The notes below the pieces were generated by a model. It was not told the origin of the DNA. It ran no database searches and was given only the letters and a program-made list of their open reading frames with translations. The translations under genes and the position numbers were made by a program. From contig CAYILR010000008.1 in NCBI GenBank assembly GCA_964364175.1, forward strand, positions 1 through 64,000: a DNA stretch of 64,000 nt, written 5' to 3'. Position 1 is the stretch's first letter. Every line of letters starts with the position of its first letter. The stretch is from CAYILR01 sp964364175. GTDB taxonomy: Bacteria > Bdellovibrionota > UBA1018. Below, piece by piece: positions 25,380 through 33,550 of this stretch.

Positions 25380-25928
25380 ATGACAACCACCGAGCCCGCC
25401 CCCGCTGCCGCGCCTTCTGAGCCGGCTGCTCCGAAGAAGGAGCATTCCATCCTCGACGCCATGAAGCGGGGGCGTGAGCTTGCGACCGCCATGGTCCTGG
25501 TGCTGACGTTCATCCACAGCATGTACGCCTCCTACTTCAAGAAGGAAGAAGTTGCCGAGGCCGGCTACAAGCAGACCTCTGACACCATCGAGGACTACTC
25601 TCGTGTGGTCCATGACGAGATCGAGACGCTCAAGCTGCGGATCAACACGCTGGAAGCTGATGTCGCCGCGGCCAAGACGGTGGCTGAGACGGTGGTGAAG
25701 ATCAAGAAGCCCGTTGCTTTGGTTCGTCCTCCACTGCCTGTGCCCGTTGCGCTTTCTCCGGTCGTCGATGCCGGAAGCCCAATGAAGCGTATCGACGTGG
25801 ACACAGACAGCATTTCAGATGCGATGGACATCGAAGATCTTGCGCCTCCGGCCCCACCTCCAGACTTCGACCCACTCATCGTCAACATGCCCGACCGTCC
25901 TTGGGAACAGATGCAGAAGAAAAAGTGA
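25380..25928 (+). CDS. Membrane-anchored coiled-coil, Pro-rich protein
   Basis: 182 residues. A Pro/Ala N-terminus precedes one membrane segment (ATAMVLVLTFIHSMYASYF, about 35-53), then a coiled coil (about 60-105) and a Pro-rich tail ending in Lys. The order TM, coiled coil, Pro-rich region is seen in spanin-type lysis proteins, but no lipobox partner was found. Function open. Confidence 0.6.
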   Translation: MTTTEPAPAAAPSEPAAPKKEHSILDAMKRGRELATAMVLVLTFIHSMYASYFKKEEVAEAGYKQTSDTIEDYSRVVHDEIETLKLRINTLEADVAAAKTVAETVVKIKKPVALVRPPLPVPVALSPVVDAGSPMKRIDVDTDSISDAMDIEDLAPPAPPPDFDPLIVNMPDRPWEQMQKKK

Positions 25929-25936
25929 GGAGCTAG

Positions 25937-26524
25937 GTGTTGGTTCACAGTGCCCAGATGGACATCTCGGCTTTGCCCTCATATTTTGAGGGGATGCGGA
26001 CCCGTCTAGTCGATGCCCCGGTTTCGGGGCCTTCAGGGGAGTTGTGGCGGGTTTCCCATGTCAACGAGGTCTACCTCGTTTCATCGTTGGGGCGCGTGTG
26101 GTCAACGATCAAATATGGGGGCAAGTTGCTCAACGAGCACGTCACAGATGATGGCTACGTCAAGGTCTCGTGTGGTGTTACGAAGTTCTATGTCCACAGA
26201 CTGGTCGCAGAGGCGTTCCTTCCCCCGTGCCCTGTGGGTAAGACGACCGTCAATCACAAAGACGGCCGCAAGCGCAACAATGTAGTTGACAACCTGGAGT
26301 GGGCATCTCGGAAGGAACAGTCGGAGCACTGTTCCCTTTTGGGACTACGAAACGTGAAGGGGAGCAGAAACGGCCGCGCTCTGGTCACAGAAGAGGACGT
26401 CCGTGCCATTCGACTCTTGCGTATTAGTGGCTCCACTGTCTATGCGCTCGTGGCGCGATTCGGTGTATCCAAGCAGACGGTTTGGGACATCTGCGCCCGT
26501 AGAACATGGGGGCATGTCACATGA
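25937..26524 (+). CDS. NUMOD4-HNH homing endonuclease, single unit
   Basis: 195 residues from a GTG at 25937 with AGGAG five bases upstream; an ATG at 25958 is the alternative. One NUMOD4-like segment (ELWRVSHVNEVYLVSSLGRV) and one HNH unit (VHRLVAEAF...NHKDGRKRNNVVDNLEWAS) are followed by a C-terminal HTH (VYALVARFGVSKQTVWDI). Its stop overlaps the next start (ATGA), so it sits seamlessly between two structural genes. Confidence 0.88.
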   Translation: MLVHSAQMDISALPSYFEGMRTRLVDAPVSGPSGELWRVSHVNEVYLVSSLGRVWSTIKYGGKLLNEHVTDDGYVKVSCGVTKFYVHRLVAEAFLPPCPVGKTTVNHKDGRKRNNVVDNLEWASRKEQSEHCSLLGLRNVKGSRNGRALVTEEDVRAIRLLRISGSTVYALVARFGVSKQTVWDICARRTWGHVT

Positions 26525-27465
26525 GCGCCCGAATTTACCGCGCCGAATTTGATCAGTCCCGCTTCGACCAATCACAAATAGGCAGTTCGTACTACCGCGA
26601 GGTAGCAGAGCGCACGCTCATTCCCCGGATCATCGAGCGCAACAAGCAAGCGCTCAACGTGGTACCGGACTTCTTCCAGTTCTACCAGCGCGCGTACACC
26701 GGTCGTAGGTGCTCTTGTTTTTCAGGGACCGAGACCTCGCCTTCGAGCCTGTGCCTCGTGTGCTTCGGCACCGGCAACACCTCCGGCTATCAGTTGTACG
26801 GCCACAAGACTGACGTGTTCGACGCTACGGCTGAAAGCGCGGCGGTCAACGTGGTGCTGGACTTCGACCAGATCACCCGGCCTCTCAGCTTCCGTCTCGT
26901 GAACTACGCGGTGAAAGGCTATCTGGACTTCGTGCTGCCGGTGTCTGGTGGTCTCAACCGCTGCGTGCTGGCGAGCCTCCACGCAGTGGCCCCCAGAGGC
27001 GCCAGGATCAAGGCTGCTTGCCGCCTGTTCACCGAACCGACCTGGACCTCCCTCTCAGTCCCAGCCATCACTGAGCGCCTTCAGATGGCTCAGACGACGG
27101 GCGGGCTGCTGCTTCGGATCTTGCTGGAGCGCGATTCCATCTCGACCCAGAGCCCGAAGTTCTCGTTCCTCCGCATCCGCACACAGATGTTGGAGGACGA
27201 CAAGGTCCGGGCTGACATTCCGCGCAGCACCGAGACGAACCGCTCGTCGGAGTTCGGCTGGTTCGAGGACGTGGCTACCCGGTCGATGTTCCTCGACAAC
27301 ACGCTGCGGTCCATCACGACCGAGGACCTGTTTCGCCAAGTGAACACAGGCAGAATGTGGCGCGTGTTCGAAGCGAACGTGAACGCGCCGGGCGGCCTGC
27401 TCACGTCATGGGATCTTCAGATCCGCCTCTGCCAGTCTTCCGACCGCTATAGCTCTATCCCGTGA
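26521..27465 (+). CDS. Probable structural protein with Cys knuckle
   Basis: 314 residues from ATG 26521, overlapping the HNH stop. Segment RRCSCFSG...CLVCFGTGNTSGYQLYG (about 63-95) carries four Cys in a knuckle. The rest is beta-rich with conserved-looking aromatic residues and no enzyme motif. Similar proteins in large phages are usually neck or head-completion components, but that role is inference. Confidence 0.55.
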   Translation: MSARIYRAEFDQSRFDQSQIGSSYYREVAERTLIPRIIERNKQALNVVPDFFQFYQRAYTGRRCSCFSGTETSPSSLCLVCFGTGNTSGYQLYGHKTDVFDATAESAAVNVVLDFDQITRPLSFRLVNYAVKGYLDFVLPVSGGLNRCVLASLHAVAPRGARIKAACRLFTEPTWTSLSVPAITERLQMAQTTGGLLLRILLERDSISTQSPKFSFLRIRTQMLEDDKVRADIPRSTETNRSSEFGWFEDVATRSMFLDNTLRSITTEDLFRQVNTGRMWRVFEANVNAPGGLLTSWDLQIRLCQSSDRYSSIP

Positions 27466-27485
27466 AACGACCTAGTGAGAGAACC

Positions 27486-28640
27486 ATGAACTCTGCACTC
27501 CTCCAAGCAGCCATGGCGCTCGACGAGGCCATCTCCATCCTTGATCTCGACCCAGAGGCACTGGGCGACCCGGCGGCGCTCAAGACCGCCTACCGAGGGG
27601 CCTCGCGCAAGCACCACCCCGACTTCGGTGGCTCTACCCTCGCCATGCAAAAGGTGAACGAGGCTTACGAGCTTCTCACCAAACAGCACAAGCGCACGAG
27701 CCCTGGCGGCAAGTCGAAGGCTGAGGAGAAGGCCGAGTACGCGGCCAACGTGGCGCGTTCCCTCAAGATCGTGCAAGAGTCGCTGTCAAAGTCGTTTGAC
27801 CCTGACGCCTTTACTGAGCACTTCGAGAAGGTCACCGGCCAGCCGTTCACACCGACGGTCGAGGAATCGGTCAGCGAGGACTACGACGGCAATCCGCACT
27901 ACGTCCGTACCAAGGCCGAGTGGCGCAGCGAGGACGGCAAGACCGTGTTCTCACTGATGACGTCCGTGAACCTGGCCGACGTGGCTCGGGTTCGGATGTT
28001 GGGTGGTGCTGACGAGGGCGAGAACCTGGCCTTCAACGTCACGACGCTGGTGGAGATCCTGCACGACAAGCGCAAGTCCAAGTTCAAGCCTCGGGACTGG
28101 GCGTCCTCCAGCAAGTCTCGCACGCTGATGGACCCAGACGACCTGTTCCCGACGGCCAAGATCAAGAAGATGCTGACTGGTAAGGAGAAAGCCCGCAAGT
28201 TCTCGAAGCGTGATATGGAGCTTGGCATCGAGAAGCTGCTGGGTGGCCGCCTCGATCGTCAGGGGACCCAGCTTTGGGCCTTCATCCCCGTCGGCGAGCC
28301 ACAGCCACAGGAGCGCAGCCCTGGCGCCATCTCACGCCCTGACGAGGACCGCTTCATCGTTCCCATGTACCGGAGCGTGATGACTTTCCATGGGGAGTCA
28401 TCGGCTACTTGGAATGGTATGGGCACTCAAGGCCCCCACGTCCCGAAGAAGGGCAGGGAGAAGTTCTCTGGCGACAAGGGATGGGTGTCGGCGATGGAGA
28501 GCGAGGAACTTCTGGACGCCCTTGTCGAGGCCCAAAAGAAGGCCAAGAGCATGTCGAACGGGAAGCAGATTGCCGGTATCTTCGACGATGCCTTCAGAGC
28601 GGCCCGCGCGGCGTACCAAGCCAACCACCCGGAGGCTTAA
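27486..28640 (+). CDS. DnaJ-domain protein
   Basis: 384 residues from ATG 27486, with GAGAG upstream; a GTG at 27462 overlapping the previous stop is possible but has no ribosome-binding site. The N-terminal J domain has the HPD motif in SRKHHPDFGG and helix III KVNEAYELL. The remaining 300 residues have no zinc-finger or C-terminal DnaJ domain and no recognised fold. The HPD tripeptide recruits and stimulates host DnaK, so the protein may direct host Hsp70 to a phage assembly or replication complex. Confidence 0.8.
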   Translation: MNSALLQAAMALDEAISILDLDPEALGDPAALKTAYRGASRKHHPDFGGSTLAMQKVNEAYELLTKQHKRTSPGGKSKAEEKAEYAANVARSLKIVQESLSKSFDPDAFTEHFEKVTGQPFTPTVEESVSEDYDGNPHYVRTKAEWRSEDGKTVFSLMTSVNLADVARVRMLGGADEGENLAFNVTTLVEILHDKRKSKFKPRDWASSSKSRTLMDPDDLFPTAKIKKMLTGKEKARKFSKRDMELGIEKLLGGRLDRQGTQLWAFIPVGEPQPQERSPGAISRPDEDRFIVPMYRSVMTFHGESSATWNGMGTQGPHVPKKGREKFSGDKGWVSAMESEELLDALVEAQKKAKSMSNGKQIAGIFDDAFRAARAAYQANHPEA

Positions 28641-28897
28641 GCGGGCAAGAGCCCAGTGCGGACAAAGCGCATAATGGAGGGCATCGGTACGTGGTCGGAC
28701 ACGTACTCCTTCACATCCTTCCATTCCTCGTATGCCTTGTAGGAGGCCATGGGGCTGTTCTCCTGGCTACGGAACTGCGCGACGTAGAGCTTCTTGCCCT
28801 GCCACCAGGCAAAGCCAAACGGCCCAACGAGGACACGACCTCGGTCTGGATCGTTCAACCATAGTGACGCAGTCGTTCGCCAATCCACGTCCGGCAT
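28637..28897 (-). CDS. Small unknown protein
   Basis: 86 residues with many aromatics (VGPFGFAWWQGKKLYVAQF) and no known domain. Its TAA stop interlocks with the TAA of the DnaJ gene on the palindrome TTAA (28637-28640), so the two genes converge with no spacer. Confidence 0.6.
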   Translation of the reverse strand: MPDVDWRTTASLWLNDPDRGRVLVGPFGFAWWQGKKLYVAQFRSQENSPMASYKAYEEWKDVKEYVSDHVPMPSIMRFVRTGLLPA

Positions 28898-28918
28898 CCC
28901 TACCCACCAGGCTCAGCC

Positions 28919-29845
28919 CTAGAGAGGCGGCACGCCTTGACGACGAAGGTGATAAGCCGCCAGAGCGTCCTCAGCCGCCGACTTGGTATCGTAGGTTTTG
29001 GCCTCCCTCATTATCATGTTTCCTGTCTCAGGAATCCATTTCAAGGTTCTTGTCATCGGGTTATTAGGCTCCTCATCCAAGAAATACCATCTGAACCCTA
29101 CCGCTGCTGATCCCTCATATAGGGCTACATGAATGACACTATTCTTCACGCCAAAAACATTAGCAGCTTGTGCCGGATAATCGAATTCGACTCTAGCGCC
29201 TGTTTTTGAGAATCCGACCACGGGCCTTGAGTGCTCCTGTGCCCGCTTCATACGGATGGAGACGCCATTGCGCTTTAATATTTTCTTGAGGGTATTCACG
29301 CTTGTGTTGAGTTTATTGGACGTAGCCAATAAAGTATGGCCGGCGGCATAAAGAGCTATAGCGTCAGCGTCCTTCCATGGGCGTTCGGTGTTGATGTCAT
29401 TTCGACGCAGAGCATCCATAACCACTCGGTAGTCAGCACTCAATTTTCTAGCGATCACAGATGGTTTGTAGCCGCGTTGATGAAGAGAAACAGCTTGGTC
29501 ATCAGTCCATCGGCGATTACCGCCGCCAAAACTAGCGGTGGTTTTAGACCGTGTATTAAGAGCTAACCCTCTCAAGAAAAGAGAGTCGAGATGGTTCTGT
29601 TCCGCAGCCGCCAGTTTTCTTTCAAAGGCTTTGGTCACAGAACGACATATCAGTGCTTCAATGACGGTGAATGAAAACGCAGATTCTCCATGCCTGTCCC
29701 ATCTATCCTGTAGTTTGGCGCAATGATGTCGACGGCGGTTTAGATCGCGAATATGCTCGGCCCAGCGGTACTCAATACCTGTGGAGCTACCGATGTATTC
29801 TTCGCCGGTTTTAGTGCAGACGATTGTGTAGACGCCGGTTGTCAT
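28919..29845 (-). CDS. GIY-YIG homing endonuclease with HTH and NUMOD1-like regions
   Basis: 308 residues. GIY-YIG nuclease at the N-terminus (GVYTIVCTKTGEEYIGSSTG, with Arg in YRWAEH and a later Glu in AEQNHLDS). Two or three HTH repeats follow (YKPSVIARKLSADYRVVMDA, LLATSNKLNTSVNTLKKIL). A NUMOD1-like module comes last (DYPAQAANVFGVKNSVIHVA). AT-richer than neighbours. Its start overlaps the upstream stop (ATGA). Confidence 0.88.
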   Translation of the reverse strand: MTTGVYTIVCTKTGEEYIGSSTGIEYRWAEHIRDLNRRRHHCAKLQDRWDRHGESAFSFTVIEALICRSVTKAFERKLAAAEQNHLDSLFLRGLALNTRSKTTASFGGGNRRWTDDQAVSLHQRGYKPSVIARKLSADYRVVMDALRRNDINTERPWKDADAIALYAAGHTLLATSNKLNTSVNTLKKILKRNGVSIRMKRAQEHSRPVVGFSKTGARVEFDYPAQAANVFGVKNSVIHVALYEGSAAVGFRWYFLDEEPNNPMTRTLKWIPETGNMIMREAKTYDTKSAAEDALAAYHLRRQGVPPL

Positions 29846-30372
29846 GTTACTACGCTATGTTTGCCGGTCTTGTTGCTGACGACGCGCCATTTGCTCTTAC
29901 GCTTGACAACACAACCGCCTTCCGGGCACTTACCCTTGGCCTCTACAACGAAAGCGGCAGCATTCACGAGGGAAGCGACCTCCTCGGCGGAGATCCGTTT
30001 CAGGCGGACGCGACGAGCGGCGTCTGTAATGAGGGCTGCTAGCCCAGCGGAAAGTGGTTGAAGCGTGCGCACGGCGTTCTCCAAAGCCCCGAGGTGGTAC
30101 TTCATGGTTGGCTCTTGGGAAAGCCAGCGGTCCTTCGAGATAGCACGGATCGAGTCCTGAAGCTGGCTCAGGATGAACCGGGCGGCTTCATCGGATACCT
30201 TCACTTTGCCCCTCGACTTGATGGCTTTGAGGACTTCCTTTGCTAGGTCGCGATTGACTTTTACGGTGAGGAGCTTGGACGCAAGCTCCTCGCGGACCAG
30301 AGGCGCAAGATCGATCTCGACCTCACCGTGGAGACGATGACCGCTGCTGGGGGAGGAAGCTCGACTAGGCAC
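29842..30372 (-). CDS. Unknown helical protein, N-terminus uncertain
   Basis: About 176 residues if started at the GTG at 30372. The same frame stays open into the TnpB element. Helical, basic, with a CPEGGC pair near the end. The proposed start lies inside the left inverted repeat of the TnpB element, so the original N-terminus or ribosome-binding site may have been displaced by the insertion. Function unknown. Confidence 0.55.
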   Translation of the reverse strand: MPSRASSPSSGHRLHGEVEIDLAPLVREELASKLLTVKVNRDLAKEVLKAIKSRGKVKVSDEAARFILSQLQDSIRAISKDRWLSQEPTMKYHLGALENAVRTLQPLSAGLAALITDAARRVRLKRISAEEVASLVNAAAFVVEAKGKCPEGGCVVKRKSKWRVVSNKTGKHSVVT

Positions 30373-30400
30373 TTCCCAGTGTGCAATCGAGACTCGAACC
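30365..30400 (+). repeat. Left imperfect inverted repeat of the TnpB element
   Basis: CTAGGCA (30365-30371) and TCGAGACTCGAACC (30387-30400) are both found, inverted, at 31665-31686. The left copy carries about 15 extra bases between the two blocks. CGAGACTCG is itself a hairpin-forming palindrome. Confidence 0.5.
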
Positions 30401-30429
30401 CCGGTTAACGACTTGACGATCCGGACCCG

Positions 30430-31671
30430 GTGTGTAGCATACAAACACCCACAGTGCAATTAGCTCACCGAACCAAGCTGTTCCCGAACAAGGCTCAGGA
30501 AGCGTACTTCCGGAAAGCTTGTGGTACCAGAAGGTTTGCTTACAATTGGGCCTTGGCAGCTTGGAACGCCAAGTACCAAGCCGGCGAAACCGGTATGTCC
30601 GGCTACTCACTTCGTAAGGAGTGGGATTCGATCCGACACCAGGAATTCCCCTGGACAGACGAAGTTACCAAGTGGTCTGGCCAAAAAGCGATTCAGGACC
30701 TCGGCGAAGCCTTCACCAGATTCTTCAAGAAGACGGCCCAGCATCCGACCTTCAAAAAGAAAGGCAAGAGCCGAGAATCGTTCTACCTCGGCCTCAATCA
30801 TTTCTCCGTAGCAGGAAACAAACTTCGCGTACCTAAACTTGGATTCGTCAAGATGGCCGAGACAGTTCGCTTTCCTGGTAAGGCGAAATCCGTCACCATC
30901 TCCAGCGAAGCTGGTGAGTGGTTCGTGTCGATCTCAGTAGACGTAGACCCAGCTTGGGAATACAAGCACAAGTGCCAGTCTCCCGACTCGGCTTGCGGGA
31001 TCGACCTCGGATTGAAGGACCTGGCTACCATCTTCAATGGGACAGAAGTTACCAAGATCGAGAATCAAAAGCCGTATCGCAGCCAAGAACGCAAAACGAA
31101 ACGGCTACATCGGTCAATCAGCAGAAAGAAGAAAGGCTCCAGTCGGCGCTGGCGCGCGAAGCGCGCACTAGCAAAACATACACGAAAGATAGCCCGTAGG
31201 AGGAGCTATCATACACACAAACTGACTTCGTCAGTTGTGAAGCGGTTTTCCTTGGTCGGCATTGAAACATTGAATGTGAAGGGCATGGCGAAAACCAAGC
31301 TGGCCAAGAGCGTTCATGATGCCTCCTTCGGAGAAATCGTAAGGCAACTAGAGTACAAAGCCGAGTTGGCCGGAGGCCAGATCGCGAAAGCTGACCGCTG
31401 GTTTCCGTCTTCCAAGCTCTGTTCAAGTTGTGGTACCAAGAAAGACAAGCTCAGCCTCGCGGAGCGAGATTGGACCTGTCCAGCTTGTGGTACCGAACAT
31501 GATAGAGATGGGAACGCGGCTAAGAACTTGTATAGTTTCGCCCGAAGGCATCGGGAGAATCAAAACGCCTGTGGAGGAGGTGTAAGACCAAAAGAGGGTT
31601 CTGCTCTTGAGGCAACTTTCGATGAAGCAGGAATCGGAACTCGGGCTGTTAATCTTCGGGTTGCGGTTTGA
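30430..31671 (+). mobile_element. tnpB: TnpB (IS200/IS605-type RNA-guided nuclease)
   Basis: 413 residues from GTG 30430; a GTG at 30454 would give the more usual N-terminus before HRTKLFPNKAQEAYF. The split RuvC domain is intact: Asp in GIDLGLKDLATIF, Glu in LVGIETLNVKGMA, and Asp in HDRDGNAAKNL. The zinc ribbon CSSCGTK...CPACG lies between the last two. TnpB cuts DNA guided by an omega RNA made from the element's right end. No tnpA transposase is beside it, so it must move in trans or be stranded. The arrangement resembles other TnpB-only elements in phages. Confidence 0.9.
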
Positions 31672-31690
31672 GTCTCGAATGCCTAGCGAC
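31600..31690 (+). ncRNA. Expected omega-RNA / right-end region of TnpB
   Basis: In IS200/IS605 elements the guide RNA overlaps the tnpB 3' end and the right end of the element. Here the last 70 nt of tnpB and the inverted repeat after it occupy that place. The exact RNA and guide boundary cannot be read by eye. Confidence 0.3.
31665..31686 (-). repeat. Right imperfect inverted repeat of the TnpB element
   Basis: GGTTTGAGTCTCGAATGCC plus TAG on the plus strand. Its reverse complement matches the two blocks at 30365-30400 except for two mismatches and the missing middle. It includes the tnpB stop codon and ends four bases before the stop of the next gene. Confidence 0.5.
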
Positions 31691-31899
31691 TACACTTTTG
31701 CGTCGAATACAAGAACGTTGCTGTGTCCTTGATCGATAGTCCAAACGAAAAGAGCACCTGCCTCAAGCGGGTGCTCTTTGGGGAACGCTTCCCGGCTCAT
31801 CACCGACAGCGTATCTGGGTCATCATGAATGAGGTCCACGAGACGAACCAGATACTGGTCTTTCTGGACACCGAGAACCATGCCTTCAAATGCTGTCAT
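31690..31899 (-). CDS. Small unknown protein
   Basis: 69 residues, beta-rich (VLGVQKDQYLVRLVDLIHDD), resembling a short SH3-like barrel. Start overlaps the stop of the upstream gene (ATGA). Function unknown. Confidence 0.6.
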   Translation of the reverse strand: MTAFEGMVLGVQKDQYLVRLVDLIHDDPDTLSVMSREAFPKEHPLEAGALFVWTIDQGHSNVLVFDAKV

Positions 31900-32342
31900 G
31901 GAGACAGATTGATTCCACTTCCCTCATCCTGCACCTTGATTGGTATCACGCGAATGCCGCTCCTATAGGTGACAGTCACGTCCCCATTATCCGCATCGAG
32001 GTCAAGATGTCGGATGCCGAGAGCGAAGGCGCTTTCGTTGAGTTTGGCGGCAAGCTCAAAGAACTCATGGAGTGCGGCGTGCGCGATCGTCTCCTTGGCC
32101 TTCTCCCGATAGCGGTGCATGAAGTCGGTGGCCTTCTGTGCGCCCTCCTCCTTGAGGACCGCCCGGACCTCGTTGAGGCTAGCATCCATCGCGTCGGCCA
32201 TCCGATGCTCACGATCGGTGGCTGTGGGTGGGTACAGGTTCGAGGCTTTCTGTTCGGCCTCGTAGGCTGCGACGAGGGCGTCGATCTGCTCCTGGGTCGG
32301 TTCCCAGGTCTCGTTCCCGATCTTGATCTTCGTTGTTTTCAT
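31896..32342 (-). CDS. Small protein sharing a module with the portal
   Basis: 148 residues. Residues 8-31 (IGNETWEPTQEQIDALVAAY and onward) match the portal segment VGSEQWEPTPEQIDALVSAY at 16 of 24 positions. The rest is helical with a beta-strand end. Sharing of a portal loop suggests a protein that binds the same partner, competes at the portal, or descends from a portal fragment. No other domain seen. Confidence 0.65.
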   Translation of the reverse strand: MKTTKIKIGNETWEPTQEQIDALVAAYEAEQKASNLYPPTATDREHRMADAMDASLNEVRAVLKEEGAQKATDFMHRYREKAKETIAHAALHEFFELAAKLNESAFALGIRHLDLDADNGDVTVTYRSGIRVIPIKVQDEGSGINLSP

Positions 32343-32353
32343 GTCACCCTCCT

Positions 32354-33082
32354 TCAGCCCTGGCGGCTCTTGAACTCAAGGCGCTCCTTGGCCCACGCTA
32401 CGGCGATGCTCGGCCAGATACCGCCGGACGCGATCGACGCCAGGTCATCGATCATGAGATCGCTCAACATGAGTGAAAGGTCACTCACTACCTGCGCGTC
32501 TGAAAGTGCACCTGCGCGGACGCGAGCCTCCAAGGCGGAGAAGCGGGGGCTACGCGCCGTGATGAGCTTCGGGTCCGGGCGCTGGCCGTCAGCGCCTTGG
32601 ATGTTGAGAGCTTGAGCCAGCTTCGGGTCCATAGCCGCAATGATGTTCTTCATGCCGGCGCTCTGCTCGCGGGCCTTCTCAGCCTTGATGGCGGCCTCCG
32701 CCTCCTGGGTCGCGCGCTGTTCTCCGGTGCGAGCAACGTAGGTGTTATTGGCCTCGTTGTAGGAGGCACGGAAGGCAGCGACCGCGCCCGGATCGGCCAA
32801 GGCTTCCTGGGCTTCCTTCTCGTCCACGACCTCGACGGAGCCCGTGTTGAGGTACTTGCGAAAGCTCGACGACGAGCGGAGCGACTCCGGGTCGATGTGA
32901 TCACAGATGTTGAACGGTGTCGCGCTGCGCGGGATGTTGAAGCTCTTTTCCCCCTCAGCCGAGGGGTAGTTGAGCACCAAGATCGACAGCGTGTTGGAGG
33001 TCTTGTGACGGCTATTGTTGCGGATGAACAGTGGCTCGCGGGCGGCCAGCTTCTTGTCGATGTCGCTGAAAGACGTGAACAC
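32354..33082 (-). CDS. Unknown, probably virion-associated protein
   Basis: 242 residues from a GTG at 33082 with AGGAG upstream. The N-terminal beta-rich part (NIPRSATPFNICDHIDPESL) precedes a long Ala/Glu helical region. No catalytic motif. It belongs to the 31.7-38.5 kb minus cluster. Confidence 0.6.
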   Translation of the reverse strand: MFTSFSDIDKKLAAREPLFIRNNSRHKTSNTLSILVLNYPSAEGEKSFNIPRSATPFNICDHIDPESLRSSSSFRKYLNTGSVEVVDEKEAQEALADPGAVAAFRASYNEANNTYVARTGEQRATQEAEAAIKAEKAREQSAGMKNIIAAMDPKLAQALNIQGADGQRPDPKLITARSPRFSALEARVRAGALSDAQVVSDLSLMLSDLMIDDLASIASGGIWPSIAVAWAKERLEFKSRQG

Positions 33083-33223
33083 GGTGGTCTCCTGGTTCGA
33101 GTGCTCTTAGGGCAGAGTCGCCCCTCTAGCACGGCCAGGAGAACTGGTCATCTGCACTTCTCGACGAAGCAGAGCAGGTCAGAATTTCAGGCGAGCATTC
33201 GCGTGCGTTCGTAGCCTACAGCC
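33083..33223. other. Intergenic stretch, nothing recognised
   Basis: 141 nt between two minus-strand genes. Only short frames are present, with no convincing hairpin or promoter apart from the ribosome-binding site of the 33082 gene. Confidence 0.5.
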
Positions 33224-33550
33224 TCAGGAGCCGTCGTAGGAGCGATAATCCTTCACGTTCACCGCGAAGCCGCACCTTGCAAGCTCGGAGAGGAAGTCGG
33301 CGGGCTGCTCATAGGATGGGGTCTGGGCCAGGGTGATTCCCCACTTCATGCCCTTCTCGCTGTCTGCTTCCATGATGATGTTCAAGACACGGCCCATGAT
33401 CTGACCGTAGAACACGATACACAGCGAGGCTGGCTGGGATGGTGGCCACACGATGGAGAGGCAGTTCGACAGCGTCACCACGCGCGCGTCCTCGGTCATC
33501 AAAGCCTCGGGGACAGCCACGGTGGCGGTGTAATCCACGGTCTTCGACAT
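33224..33550 (-). CDS. Small unknown protein
   Basis: 108 residues, alpha/beta, one hydrophobic strand (LCIVFYGQIMGRVLNIIM). The ATG follows immediately after the stop of the large upstream gene. Function unknown. Confidence 0.65.
   Translation of the reverse strand: MSKTVDYTATVAVPEALMTEDARVVTLSNCLSIVWPPSQPASLCIVFYGQIMGRVLNIIMEADSEKGMKWGITLAQTPSYEQPADFLSELARCGFAVNVKDYRSYDGS

Noticed and set aside
25332..25613. 94-codon extension of the 24021 gene
   Set aside because: Antisense to the membrane/coiled-coil gene at 25380; the ATG at 25331 has a ribosome-binding site.
30386..30401. tRNA T-arm-like sequence GGTTCGAGTC on the minus strand
   Set aside because: Only three of five T-stem pairs form, and no acceptor, D or anticodon arms could be placed; better explained as the element's inverted repeat.
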